Source of the DNA: an uncultured Lachnospiraceae bacterium
Lineage (GTDB): Bacteria > Bacillota > Clostridia > Lachnospirales > Lachnospiraceae
NCBI GenBank assembly: GCA_902783735.1
Contig: CACZSE010000239.1
Coordinates: 1-10,969, forward strand
Reading direction: 5' to 3'
Length of the DNA: 10,969 nt
Under the pieces are notes generated by a model that saw nothing but the letters and a program-made list of their open reading frames with translations, made no database searches and had not been told where the DNA came from. Shown in pieces: positions 1-7,900 of this stretch. The first letter of the stretch is position 1. Each line of letters opens with the position of its first letter. The position numbers and the translations under genes were made by a program.

Positions 1-1
1 A

Positions 2-2554
2 GAAGAAGGCGCGCAAAGCAATGAATATATCTGGTACAGAGTGAGCGGACGAGTGATCTTTGACGAAGACGGAACACCTGATAAAGTCATCGGCACCATG
101 AAGGATATAGAAGAGATCAAGATGCAGGAATTCCGTCAGGCTGACGAAAAGATGCGTGATCCTTTGACCAAGCTTTATAAACGTCCGTATATAAACCAGT
201 TTATCGATGAATATCTGGAAAAGAACAGAGACAGAGCTGACTTAAAGGCCGGCATGCTTATAGTAGATATTGACGGATATACCAAGATAACCGAGGACAT
301 GGGACTGGTCTTTGGTGAGGAGATCTTAAAAAATATAGCCGAAGATATAAAAGAACTGTTATTCTCGACAGAACTGGTCGGAAGGATCGGACGGGATGAA
401 TTTGTAGTCTTCATTAAAGAGATCGGAAATGTAAAAGATATTGAGGAAAAGATAAAGGAGATTAAAAAGATCATATCCGACACCTATGTCGGTGAAGGAA
501 TGAGAAGAAAATGTACCGTAAGTGTTGGCGCGGCGCTGTATCCTGCGCACGGAAACACATACGGCGAACTCTTTGAAAACGCTGAAAAAGCTCTTGATCT
601 GGCTCAGTCAAAAGGTCCGGATCATTATGATATCTACAATCCGATGAAGGAACAGGTATACTCATTGCTTGCCGATGAGATACAGGCAAGAAATAGCCGC
701 CTGAATGAAGAAGAGAAAACAAAGATACAGGCTTCCGATTCACTTATCGAGAGAGCATTTAAGCTTATAGATGAGAGTAAGGATACAGACAGTGCCATAA
801 ATCTGCTTATAAGACAGATCGTAAGACAGATGGGTATAGATGCGATACTGATATCCGAAAGAGTAGAAGATGATACTTCATTAAGGATCCTCTATCACTG
901 CGGTTTTGAAGAAGGCATGATAGCCGAGGGAAGTATCAGTGAATATTCACAGGATCAGTGGAATGCTGTGATGGCTCTTATGGATGAGGGAGACGGCCTT
1001 ATTGTCAATGAAAATATTGACACGGCCAAGGCAGAGGCAGATCGCCTGTTCATGCTTACATACGGCATCGAAAGCTTTGTCGGATGTGCATTCTACGATA
1101 AGGGTAACTTTGTCGGTGTTATGCAGTTCATAGATTTTTCCCGTGAGAGAAAATGGAATGAAGATGAACTGAAAAATATTAGAAATGTCTCAAAGGTTGT
1201 ATCTTCATACCTCCTTAAGATGAAAGCTTATGAAAAAGCCTCTGCGACGGTTGAGAGACTTGCGGGATACGATGCGGTGACCGGACTGTACAAATACGAG
1301 AGATTCCTTAAGAATGCGGGAGAATATATAGCTACTGCGCAGCATGGTAACTATGCGATACTTTATCTTGATGTATTTAATTTTAAATTCATAAATGATT
1401 CATACGGATATGAGACGGGAGACAGAGTTCTCAGTGAGCTGGCACAGGCTGTTTTATCATACTCGGATGTCATAGTGATGGCCAGCAGAGTATTTTCGGA
1501 TAATATCGTTGCTATAGCAAGGCTTGGGATCAGGGATGATGAAACATTTAAACAGGGACTGTTAAAGGCGATTCAGAGTCAGACCACATTGCTTGCAAAA
1601 CGGTTTTCAAACAGCCGCTTGAATGTTGGCATGGGTGTATGCACATTCACCATCAGCGGAGCTCCTGTAATGCTTCAAAATATCATATCCAATGCGAACA
1701 TGGCAAGAAAGAGAACAAAGATACCCGGCATGCCGAGGCTGATCTTTTATGATGATCAGATGGGCAGCGAAGCAATGAATGAAGTTACATATTCCAATGA
1801 TATGGAGCATGCCTTCGAAAACAGGGAATTTGTAGTATATATGCAGCCGCGTGTCAGCCTTTCAAACGATGAGATAAAGAGCGCTGAGGCACTCGTAAGA
1901 TGGAAGAAGAAGGATGGAAGCATAATTTATCCGAATGATTTCATTCCTGTATTTGAAAGAAACAAAAGCATTACACAGCTGGATTTTTATGTTTATGAAG
2001 AAGTATGCAGATATCTGAAGGAAAAACTCAGAAAAAAAGAGCCTGTTGTTCCGATATCTGTCAATGTCTCAAGAGTGCACCTTTATTCTATCGACGAATT
2101 TATAACCAAAGTCAAAGGCCTGTTGGCACAATACGATATCCTGCCTCACCTGCTGGAGTTTGAGCTTACGGAAACATCCTTTACCGATAAAGTAGATGAC
2201 AGTATAAATCTTATGTCGCGTTTAAGAAAGCTCGGAGTAAAGGTTTCTTTGGATGATTTCGGATCAGGGTATTCATCGCTCAATGTTCTGACAAAGCTGC
2301 CGCTTGATATACTTAAGATAGACAAGGAATTCTTAAGTGATTTTGAAAATGATTCGGAAGAAAAGATAGTGATCCCCAGCGTTATAGAGATGGCAAGAAA
2401 ACTAAAACTGGAAGTGGTATGCGAGGGCGTGGAAACAAAGGAACAGCTTGAATTTTTACGTGATATAGGCTGTGAATATGCTCAGGGTTACTACTATTCT
2501 AAACCTGTACCGGTAGAAGAATTTGAGGATTTACTGACAAACGGTTTTCGGTAA
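2..2554 (+). CDS. PAS-GGDEF-GAF-GGDEF-EAL cyclic-di-GMP phosphodiesterase (5' end cut by window edge)
   Basis: Predicted cytoplasmic enzyme that hydrolyses cyclic di-GMP. The frame is open from base 2; the GTG at 41 is internal, because the codons before it continue the C-terminal strand of a PAS/PAC domain (YIWYRVSGRV...GTMKDI). Counting visible residues from base 2 (850 in all): PAC end 1-40; GGDEF-like domain about 53-213, signature altered to GRDEF (nt 389-403); GAF-like domain about 245-404; second GGDEF-like domain about 422-587, signature FSDNI (nt 1493-1507) although FKFINDSYG is kept; EAL domain about 597-848. The EAL domain keeps EALVRW (E629), N688, the ELTE motif (721-724), DDFGSGYSS (D751, D752), K772 and the EGVET glutamate (E808), which match the known metal-binding and catalytic set. 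I infer an active phosphodiesterase with sensory or GTP-binding pseudo-cyclase domains. No transmembrane segment is visible, but the N-terminus is missing. It is followed by a separate promoter, so it probably ends its transcript. Confidence 0.93.
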   Translation, partial: EEGAQSNEYIWYRVSGRVIFDEDGTPDKVIGTMKDIEEIKMQEFRQADEKMRDPLTKLYKRPYINQFIDEYLEKNRDRADLKAGMLIVDIDGYTKITEDMGLVFGEEILKNIAEDIKELLFSTELVGRIGRDEFVVFIKEIGNVKDIEEKIKEIKKIISDTYVGEGMRRKCTVSVGAALYPAHGNTYGELFENAEKALDLAQSKGPDHYDIYNPMKEQVYSLLADEIQARNSRLNEEEKTKIQASDSLIERAFKLIDESKDTDSAINLLIRQIVRQMGIDAILISERVEDDTSLRILYHCGFEEGMIAEGSISEYSQDQWNAVMALMDEGDGLIVNENIDTAKAEADRLFMLTYGIESFVGCAFYDKGNFVGVMQFIDFSRERKWNEDELKNIRNVSKVVSSYLLKMKAYEKASATVERLAGYDAVTGLYKYERFLKNAGEYIATAQHGNYAILYLDVFNFKFINDSYGYETGDRVLSELAQAVLSYSDVIVMASRVFSDNIVAIARLGIRDDETFKQGLLKAIQSQTTLLAKRFSNSRLNVGMGVCTFTISGAPVMLQNIISNANMARKRTKIPGMPRLIFYDDQMGSEAMNEVTYSNDMEHAFENREFVVYMQPRVSLSNDEIKSAEALVRWKKKDGSIIYPNDFIPVFERNKSITQLDFYVYEEVCRYLKEKLRKKEPVVPISVNVSRVHLYSIDEFITKVKGLLAQYDILPHLLEFELTETSFTDKVDDSINLMSRLRKLGVKVSLDDFGSGYSSLNVLTKLPLDILKIDKEFLSDFENDSEEKIVIPSVIEMARKLKLEVVCEGVETKEQLEFLRDIGCEYAQGYYYSKPVPVEEFEDLLTNGFR

Positions 2555-2558
2555 AAAA

Positions 2559-2594
2559 GCGCCGGTCTTAATGTACAATGTGCTTTAAGAGCGC
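2559..2594 (+). terminator. imperfect hairpin after the EAL gene, possible weak terminator
   Basis: GCGC (2559-2562) and TCTTAA (2566-2571) can pair with TTAAGA (2585-2590) and GCGC (2591-2594), leaving a 3-nt bulge (CGG) and a 13-nt loop. It starts 4 bases after the stop codon. No clean T-run follows, so it may be a weak terminator or a processing structure. It lies just upstream of the promoter for the next gene. Confidence 0.3.
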
Positions 2595-2599
2595 AAATC

Positions 2600-2628
2600 T
2601 GGACTTTTAGGGTAAAATGTTCTATACT
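2600..2628 (+). promoter_or_regulatory. sigma-A-type promoter for the SEC-C protein gene
   Basis: A -35 box TGGACT (2600-2605, 4 of 6 to TTGACA) and a -10 box TATACT (2623-2628, 5 of 6 to TATAAT) are separated by exactly 17 bp. Transcription would start near 2635, giving a leader of about 30 nt that contains GAGGA (2651-2655) ahead of the ATG at 2665. Spacing and position are good, but this is a consensus match only. Confidence 0.5.
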
Positions 2629-2664
2629 ATAACATATTTTGTATTAAAGTGAGGAAATTGAGTT

Positions 2665-3183
2665 ATGGCTAAAACACTTATGGATCAGTGGAGAGATGTT
2701 GCATACTCCACACAGACAGATAAAGGAACTTTACAGAGATTATGGACCGAGTACTTCACGGTAGAGAAAGGAGTATATGAAAAGCTTCTTTCCAAACCCG
2801 ATGAGGTCGTAAAGGGTACCGTAAAGGAACTGGCTGAGAAATATGGCATCACTCTTATGCATATGGTAGGCTTTCTTGACGGAATAAATGACAGTTTGAA
2901 GACCCCCAATCCGATAGAGGAGATGGACGAAGATACTGAAGTATCTTTGGAGTACGATAAGGAACTGTTATACAAAAATATGGTGGCTGCAAGCGCTGAC
3001 TGGCTCTATAACCTTGAACAGTGGGATAATATCTTTACAAAAGAAAAGAAAGACGAGCTTTATAAAGAACAAAAACGTTCGACTACAATAGTCAATGAAA
3101 GCCCGAAGATCTATCCCAACGATCCCTGTCCTTGCGGAAGCGGAAAGAAATATAAAAAGTGCTGCGGTAAGAAGACAGCTTAA
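2665..3183 (+). CDS. small SEC-C zinc-binding tail protein
   Basis: A 172-aa soluble protein of unknown specific role. The C-terminus carries a textbook SEC-C motif, [13 protein letters not shown], with candidate zinc ligands C155, C157, C166 and C167. In SecA this motif binds zinc and contacts SecB; in many small bacterial proteins it is a portable metal-binding tail whose partner is unknown. Residues 1-110 are mostly helical and acidic, and I recognise no enzyme domain. A segment around residues 60-80 ([20 protein letters not shown]) looks like a helical pair, and the acidic stretch EEMDEDTE follows. There is no signal peptide or membrane segment. The ATG is supported by GAGGA (2651-2655), 9 bases upstream, and by the promoter at 2600-2628. 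It appears to be a monocistronic unit closed by the hairpin at 3215-3240. The motif call is firm; the function is not known. Confidence 0.88.
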   Translation: MAKTLMDQWRDVAYSTQTDKGTLQRLWTEYFTVEKGVYEKLLSKPDEVVKGTVKELAEKYGITLMHMVGFLDGINDSLKTPNPIEEMDEDTEVSLEYDKELLYKNMVAASADWLYNLEQWDNIFTKEKKDELYKEQKRSTTIVNESPKIYPNDPCPCGSGKKYKKCCGKKTA

Positions 3184-3214
3184 AATGCTGGCATTCAATT
3201 TGATATGAAAACAC

Positions 3215-3240
3215 ATAAATCCCGGTTATCCGGGATTTAT
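3215..3240. terminator. perfect 11-bp inverted repeat with TTAT loop
   Basis: ATAAATCCCGG (3215-3225), loop TTAT (3226-3229), CCGGGATTTAT (3230-3240): an uninterrupted 11-bp stem beginning 32 bases after the SEC-C stop codon. The position suits a terminator, but no free T-run follows on the + strand; the only T-rich part lies within the stem. It may attenuate rather than fully stop transcription into the VanZ-like gene, for which I see no good promoter of its own. Confidence 0.55.
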
Positions 3241-3260
3241 CATTGCATGGGGAACAGAAT

Positions 3261-3791
3261 ATGTATTATTTTAAAAGGTTTATCAAGAAAACCCTGAGAT
3301 ATCTGTTGAAGCCCCTCAGTTTTATACCGGCAATTGCCATGACATATATAATTTTCGTCCTGAGTGCTCAGGACAGTGCACAGTCAGGGCATCTTTCACT
3401 GGAAGTCAGCCGGTATATTGTTCTGTTATATAATAAATTATTTGTAAAAGGTTTTTCGCCGGAGAGACTGCAGGAGCTTGTGGTATATATACATCCTTAC
3501 GTCAGAAAGGGTGCTCATTTTACGGAATATATGCTTCTTGCGATGAGCGTTTCGCTGCCTCTTTATGTATATAGGATCAGAGGTTTTGGACTGACCCTCA
3601 TAGCAGGCGGATTAAGCCTTTTATATGCCGTGCTTGATGAATATCATCAGTCATTTGTGGCGGGACGAGTGGCGGACGTTCACGATATCATGATAGACGG
3701 CGCGGGAATACTGGTGGGAGTCATAATCATACGTATTATATGTTACATCGGAAGAAAGACGATTTTTTCGTGGCTGGTTCTTGATAAATGA
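3261..3791 (+). CDS. VanZ-like family membrane protein
   Basis: A 176-aa integral membrane protein of the VanZ-like family. VanZ of Enterococcus lowers teicoplanin sensitivity, but most family members are uncharacterised and glycopeptide resistance should not be assumed here. Family hallmarks are all present: FVLSAQDSAQS near residues 32-42, a central RKGAHFTEYMLL, and a C-terminal LDEYHQSFVAGR...DIMIDGAGILVG. There are four predicted membrane segments, around residues 19-37, 86-106, 113-132 and 149-167, with a basic N-terminus (KRFIKKTLRYLLK) expected to stay inside. I chose ATG 3261, which has GGGGA (3249-3253) 7 bases upstream. The TTG at 3243 would add six residues but its ribosome binding region would fall inside the hairpin 3215-3240. 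It could be reached by readthrough from the SEC-C gene. No resistance genes lie nearby. Confidence 0.87.
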   Translation: MYYFKRFIKKTLRYLLKPLSFIPAIAMTYIIFVLSAQDSAQSGHLSLEVSRYIVLLYNKLFVKGFSPERLQELVVYIHPYVRKGAHFTEYMLLAMSVSLPLYVYRIRGFGLTLIAGGLSLLYAVLDEYHQSFVAGRVADVHDIMIDGAGILVGVIIIRIICYIGRKTIFSWLVLDK

Positions 3792-3810
3792 TGTTTTTTT
3801 TGGCTGTTTA

Positions 3811-3819
3811 TGATAAAAT
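3811..3819 (+). promoter_or_regulatory. candidate extended -10 promoter for the small unknown gene and tetR
   Basis: TGATAAAAT fits the extended -10 form TGnTATAAT with one mismatch. The -35 region is only a T-run (3794-3800) without a good TTGACA match, as is common for extended -10 promoters. It would start transcription near 3825, about 27 nt before the ATG at 3853. Tentative. Confidence 0.3.
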
Positions 3820-3852
3820 CTAACATAACAGAATTTTAGTCGGAGGTAGGGT

Positions 3853-4323
3853 ATGCTTACTGAACAGATGACAGCCGTAGAAGTATTTGAAAAATATAAA
3901 GATGATATGCTCAAGCTGATCGCATATCTGCCCTGGCTTGAGGAGAAGAGCGGGAAGAGCAGCGTATGTGATACATACAAAGGGGATGGGCTTACCGAAC
4001 ATTCCATGGGCTTCCCGGTATATGACGGCAATCTTTTGAGATTTGTAAAAGAAGCTGAAAACACTGCATTTATAGACAGAAATTATGTTTATGTCATATC
4101 AAGGAACAGACTTAAGACCGTTGAAGATGAGATAGACTTCGTTTCTAAACAGGATATGTTACGTCTTGATAATATCGGAGGGATACTGTCCAAGTATATT
4201 ATTGAAGGAAGAGTCAGATCAAGGATGTGGTCAGATGCGGTCGACAAGGGAGTTTTCCTTGCGGTAGTAGCAAGACTTAAGGATTTATATGATGCCGGTT
4301 TAAACTCAACGATCGAGCAATAG
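3853..4323 (+). CDS. conserved-looking small protein of unknown function, possibly DUF6508-like
   Basis: A 156-aa soluble protein that I cannot assign a function. GGAGG (3842-3846) sits 6 bases before the ATG and fixes the start. No signal peptide, membrane segment or catalytic motif stands out. Residues 1-35 are helical (EVFEKYKDDMLKLIAYLPWLEE). A central element reads DGLTEHSMGFPVYDGNLLRFV (about 45-65), and the C-terminus is a helical region ending VARLKDLYDAG. The order of a TEH-(x)3-FPVYD-type segment near the middle and a late helix with a WSDAVDKG turn reminds me of DUF6508 proteins, which have EHPI-MP-Y and a late GERFCDG-like segment. That comparison is from memory and unverified. 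The tetR gene starts 11 bases after its stop, with tetR's ribosome binding site overlapping that stop, so the two are very likely co-transcribed and perhaps co-regulated. Confidence 0.8.
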   Translation: MLTEQMTAVEVFEKYKDDMLKLIAYLPWLEEKSGKSSVCDTYKGDGLTEHSMGFPVYDGNLLRFVKEAENTAFIDRNYVYVISRNRLKTVEDEIDFVSKQDMLRLDNIGGILSKYIIEGRVRSRMWSDAVDKGVFLAVVARLKDLYDAGLNSTIEQ

Positions 4324-4334
4324 GAGTTGAAGCA

Positions 4335-4919
4335 GTGAGTGAAAAAAGCGACAGTAAAAAGAAATATATCATAGAAAAGGCAACCGAAGTCTTTGCCGCA
4401 AAAGGCTTTAGGAGTGTTACCATGAAAGATATAGTTGAAGCCTGTGATATAAGCAGAGGAGGACTGTATCTTTACTACTCTTCTACGGAAGAGATCTTTA
4501 AGGATGTGTGCGAAGCACAGGATGAATCGGATGCCGAGAATAAAGATATCAGCTCGTTTTTGGCACAGGCTAAGGCGGCTGATCTTCTTTTGTGGTTTGT
4601 TAAGGAACAGAAGAAAGCCATATTACGACGAAAAGATTCACTTGTTACGGCAAGGTTCGAATATGCATTTTACAATAAAGAAAAAGGCAATATTAAAGAA
4701 GCAAAATATACTTTCGATACTGCTGTGACCGTACTTAAGACCATACTCATAAGAGGTAATGAGAGCGGAGAGTTTGAGTGCGCCGATCCGGAAAATACCG
4801 CCCTCAACATGATGTATACAATAGAAGGAATGAAAGCATGTTCATCGACTTTCGGACTCAGTGAGAAAAAAGTGGACAGTGAGCTGCTTTTCATGATAGA
4901 TCAGTTTATTGAAGCATGA
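4335..4919 (+). CDS. TetR/AcrR-family transcriptional regulator
   Basis: A 194-aa repressor-type DNA-binding protein, of normal length for the family. The N-terminal TetR_N domain is clear: helix 1 KATEVFAAKGFRSVTM (about 15-30), then the helix-turn-helix DIVEACDISRGGLYLYYSS (about 32-50) followed by TEEIFKDV. Residues 60-194 form the divergent helical ligand-binding and dimer domain; its ligand cannot be read from sequence. The start is GTG 4335, with GGAG (4323-4326) 8 bases upstream and overlapping the stop of the preceding gene, indicating translational coupling in one operon. No efflux pump or other classic TetR target is adjacent. The targets could be its own operon or purL, 45 bp downstream with no visible terminator between, but I found no convincing palindromic operator in either gap. 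Confidence 0.92.
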   Translation: MSEKSDSKKKYIIEKATEVFAAKGFRSVTMKDIVEACDISRGGLYLYYSSTEEIFKDVCEAQDESDAENKDISSFLAQAKAADLLLWFVKEQKKAILRRKDSLVTARFEYAFYNKEKGNIKEAKYTFDTAVTVLKTILIRGNESGEFECADPENTALNMMYTIEGMKACSSTFGLSEKKVDSELLFMIDQFIEA

Positions 4920-4953
4920 TAAAAAGTCATGTGTTGATATATTGTTATAAAAA

Positions 4954-4959
4954 AGAGGA
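4954..4959 (+). promoter_or_regulatory. ribosome binding site of purL
   Basis: AGAGGA, 5 bases before the ATG at 4965, in an A-rich 45-bp gap after tetR. The gap is too short for a purine riboswitch. A TGTTATAAA extended -10 look-alike at 4943-4951 would start transcripts inside this site, so it is unlikely to serve purL. Confidence 0.6.
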
Positions 4960-4964
4960 AAAAT

Positions 4965-7900
4965 ATGAAAACAAGACGTATCTATGTTGAAAAGAAAAAG
5001 CCCTATGCCGTAAAAGCAAGGGAACTGAAGGAGGATATCGAAAGCTATCTCGGTATCAGGGTTGACGATGTCAGAGAACTTATCCGTTATGATGTTGAAG
5101 GAATAAGTGACGAAGTCTACTCTACAGCCATAAGGATGATATTCAGTGAACCGCCGGTAGATGACTATTACGAAGAGTCATATCCGATATCGCAGGATGA
5201 ACAGGCTTTTTCTGTTGAAGCCCTTCCGGGACAGTTCGATCAGCGCGCCGATTCCGCAGAGCAGTGCATAGGATTTATCGATGCAGATGCAAAGCCAATA
5301 GTCAAGAGTGCAGTGACATATGTTATAAAGGGAAATGTCAGTGAAGAAGACATGGAAAGGATAAAGGCTTATTGTGTTAATCCGGTAGACTCAAGGATAA
5401 ATGATGCACCCAAGCCGGATACTCTTGTTACCAACTACGATGAGCCCGATGATGTTGCTATACTCGACGGCTTTAAAGATATGGAAGAGACAACTTTGAA
5501 AGGATTATATGACAGTCTGGGACTTGCCATGACTTTCAAGGATTTTATTCATATTCAGAATTATTTCAAAGATGAAGAGAAACGTGATCCAAGCATGACG
5601 GAGATCAGAGTTTTGGATACTTACTGGTCGGATCACTGCAGACATACAACTTTCAGTACTGAACTGAAGAATATCTCGTTTGATGACGGATATTATCGTG
5701 AACCCATTGAGACCACATATCAGAGTTATCTGGATACAAAAGATGAGATCTATAAGGACAGGACCGACAAGTTCGTGTGCCTCATGGATGTTGCTCTCAT
5801 GGGCATGAAGAAACTGCGTGCTGACGGAAAACTCGACGATATGGAAGTATCGGATGAGATAAACGCCTGCTCGGTAGTTGTACCGGTTGAGATGGAATAC
5901 GATGACGGACCGGTGACTGAGGAATGGCTTGTATTCTTCAAAAACGAGACCCATAACCATCCTACGGAGATCGAACCTTTCGGTGGCGCCGCAACATGTC
6001 TTGGAGGAGCTATCAGAGATCCTCTTTCAGGCAGAGGTTACGTTTATCAGGCAATGCGTGTGACCGGTGCTGCAGATCCCACGGTTCCCGTTTCTGCTAC
6101 ATTAAAAGGAAAACTCTCACAGAAGAAACTGGTAAGGGGTGCTGCAAGCGGATACTCTTCATACGGTAATCAGATCGGTCTTGCTACGGGATATGTAAAA
6201 GAGATATATCATCCGGATTATGTTGCAAAACGTATGGAGATAGGTGCCGTTATGGGTGCTGCTCCCAGAAGATGCGTAAAGAGAGAGAATTCCGATCCCG
6301 GCGATATGATCATCCTCTTGGGCGGAAGGACCGGACGTGACGGATGCGGTGGAGCAACAGGATCTTCCAAGGTTCATACGGAAGCATCTATAGAAACCTG
6401 CGGTGCGGAAGTACAAAAAGGTAATGCCCCCACGGAACGTAAGATACAGAGACTTTTCAGACGTGAAGAAGTAGCTTCTCTTATAAAGAAATGTAATGAC
6501 TTTGGTGCAGGTGGTGTATCTGTTGCCATTGGTGAACTGGCTCCGGGACTTGTTGTAGATCTTGACCTCGTTCCGAAAAAATATGCCGGTCTTGACGGTA
6601 CTGAGCTTGCCATTTCGGAATCTCAGGAAAGAATGGCGGTAGTCGTAGATCCCAAAGATGTGGATCAGTTCTTAAAATATGCTGAAGAAGAGAACCTTGA
6701 AGCAGTATGTGTTGCAAAGGTTACAAAAGAGCCCAGACTTGTTCTTAAGTGGAGAGGCAAAGAGATAGTAAACATATCCAGAGCTTTCCTGGATACGAAC
6801 GGTGCGCATCAGGAGACAGATGTTCAGGTTCATATCCCGTCACAGGAGCATAAGGCTTTGGATGAGATCGGAATAGAGAAGGTTGCAAAGGATTTGGAAG
6901 CCGACGATGTAAGGGCAGCTATGCTTGATACATTGTCAGACCTCAATGTCTGCTCACAAAAGGGACTCGTTGAGATGTTTGACTCTTCCATCGGTGCGGC
7001 AAGCGTACTCATGCCCTACGGTGGAAAGACTCAGCTTACGGAAACTCAGACCATGGTAGCTAAACTTCCGGTACTTAAGGGAAAGACCGATGTTGTGACC
7101 ATGATGAGTTACGGATTCGATCCTTATATATCAAGCTGGAGCCCGTATCATGGAGCTATCTATGCGATAACACAGTCGATGGCAAAGATCGTAGCATCGG
7201 GCGGTGATTACAGTAAGATAAGATTTACCTTCCAGGAATACTTCAGAAGGATGACACAAAAGGCTGACCGCTGGAGTCAACCGTTTGCGGCATTGCTTGG
7301 AGCATTCGATGCGCAGATTGGATACGGATTACCCTCGATCGGTGGAAAAGACTCGATGAGCGGTACTTTCAATGATATAGACGTACCTCCGACACTGGTG
7401 TCATTTGCAGTGGATATTGCAAAAACAGGTGATATCATTACTCCGGAGCTCAAAAAAGCAGGAAATAAACTGGTACGTTTTTCTATAGAAAAGGACGACT
7501 ACGATGTACCCGTATATGAAGAAGTAAAGAAACTGTTCGATGAGATCAGAAAGCTTGAACAGGAAGGCGTGATAGTATCGGCTTACGCTTTGGACAGATA
7601 CGGTATCATGGCCGGTGCCGCAAAGATGGCTTTCGGTAATTCACTCGGTGTGATATTTGAGAGTGACCTTGATCCCGCGGAACTATTTGAGCCTGCAATG
7701 GGTGATATTATTGCAGAGGTTAATGCGGATTTGATTTCGAGCATCGATATTGAGCATACTGTAGTCGGTGAAGTGACCGCAGACGGAAAGTTTGTATATA
7801 AAGACAGTTCTGTTTCGCAGGATGAAGCCCTGAAGGCATGGAAGAATACACTTGAAAAGGTATTCCCCACAAAGGCCGTAAAAGATACGGACAAGGTAGA

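Noticed and set aside
41..43. GTG at 41 as the true start of the EAL protein
   Set aside because: The same frame is open to the window edge, and its codons from base 2 encode the expected PAC residues (EYIWYRVSG). There is also no ribosome binding site upstream of 41.
3184..3195. AATGCTGGCATT inverted repeat after the SEC-C gene
   Set aside because: The arms are only 5 bp with a 2-base centre; there is no context to suggest a function, and chance occurrence is likely.
3243..3245. TTG at 3243 as the start of the VanZ-like protein
   Set aside because: Its ribosome binding region would be inside the 3215-3240 hairpin, while ATG 3261 has GGGGA at proper spacing.
4943..4951. TGTTATAAA as an extended -10 promoter for purL
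   Set aside because: Transcription would start about 7 bases before the ATG, inside the ribosome binding site, so it could not support normal translation.
4920..4964. Purine or other riboswitch upstream of purL
   Set aside because: The 45-bp A/T-rich gap is too short and shows no stable stem set.
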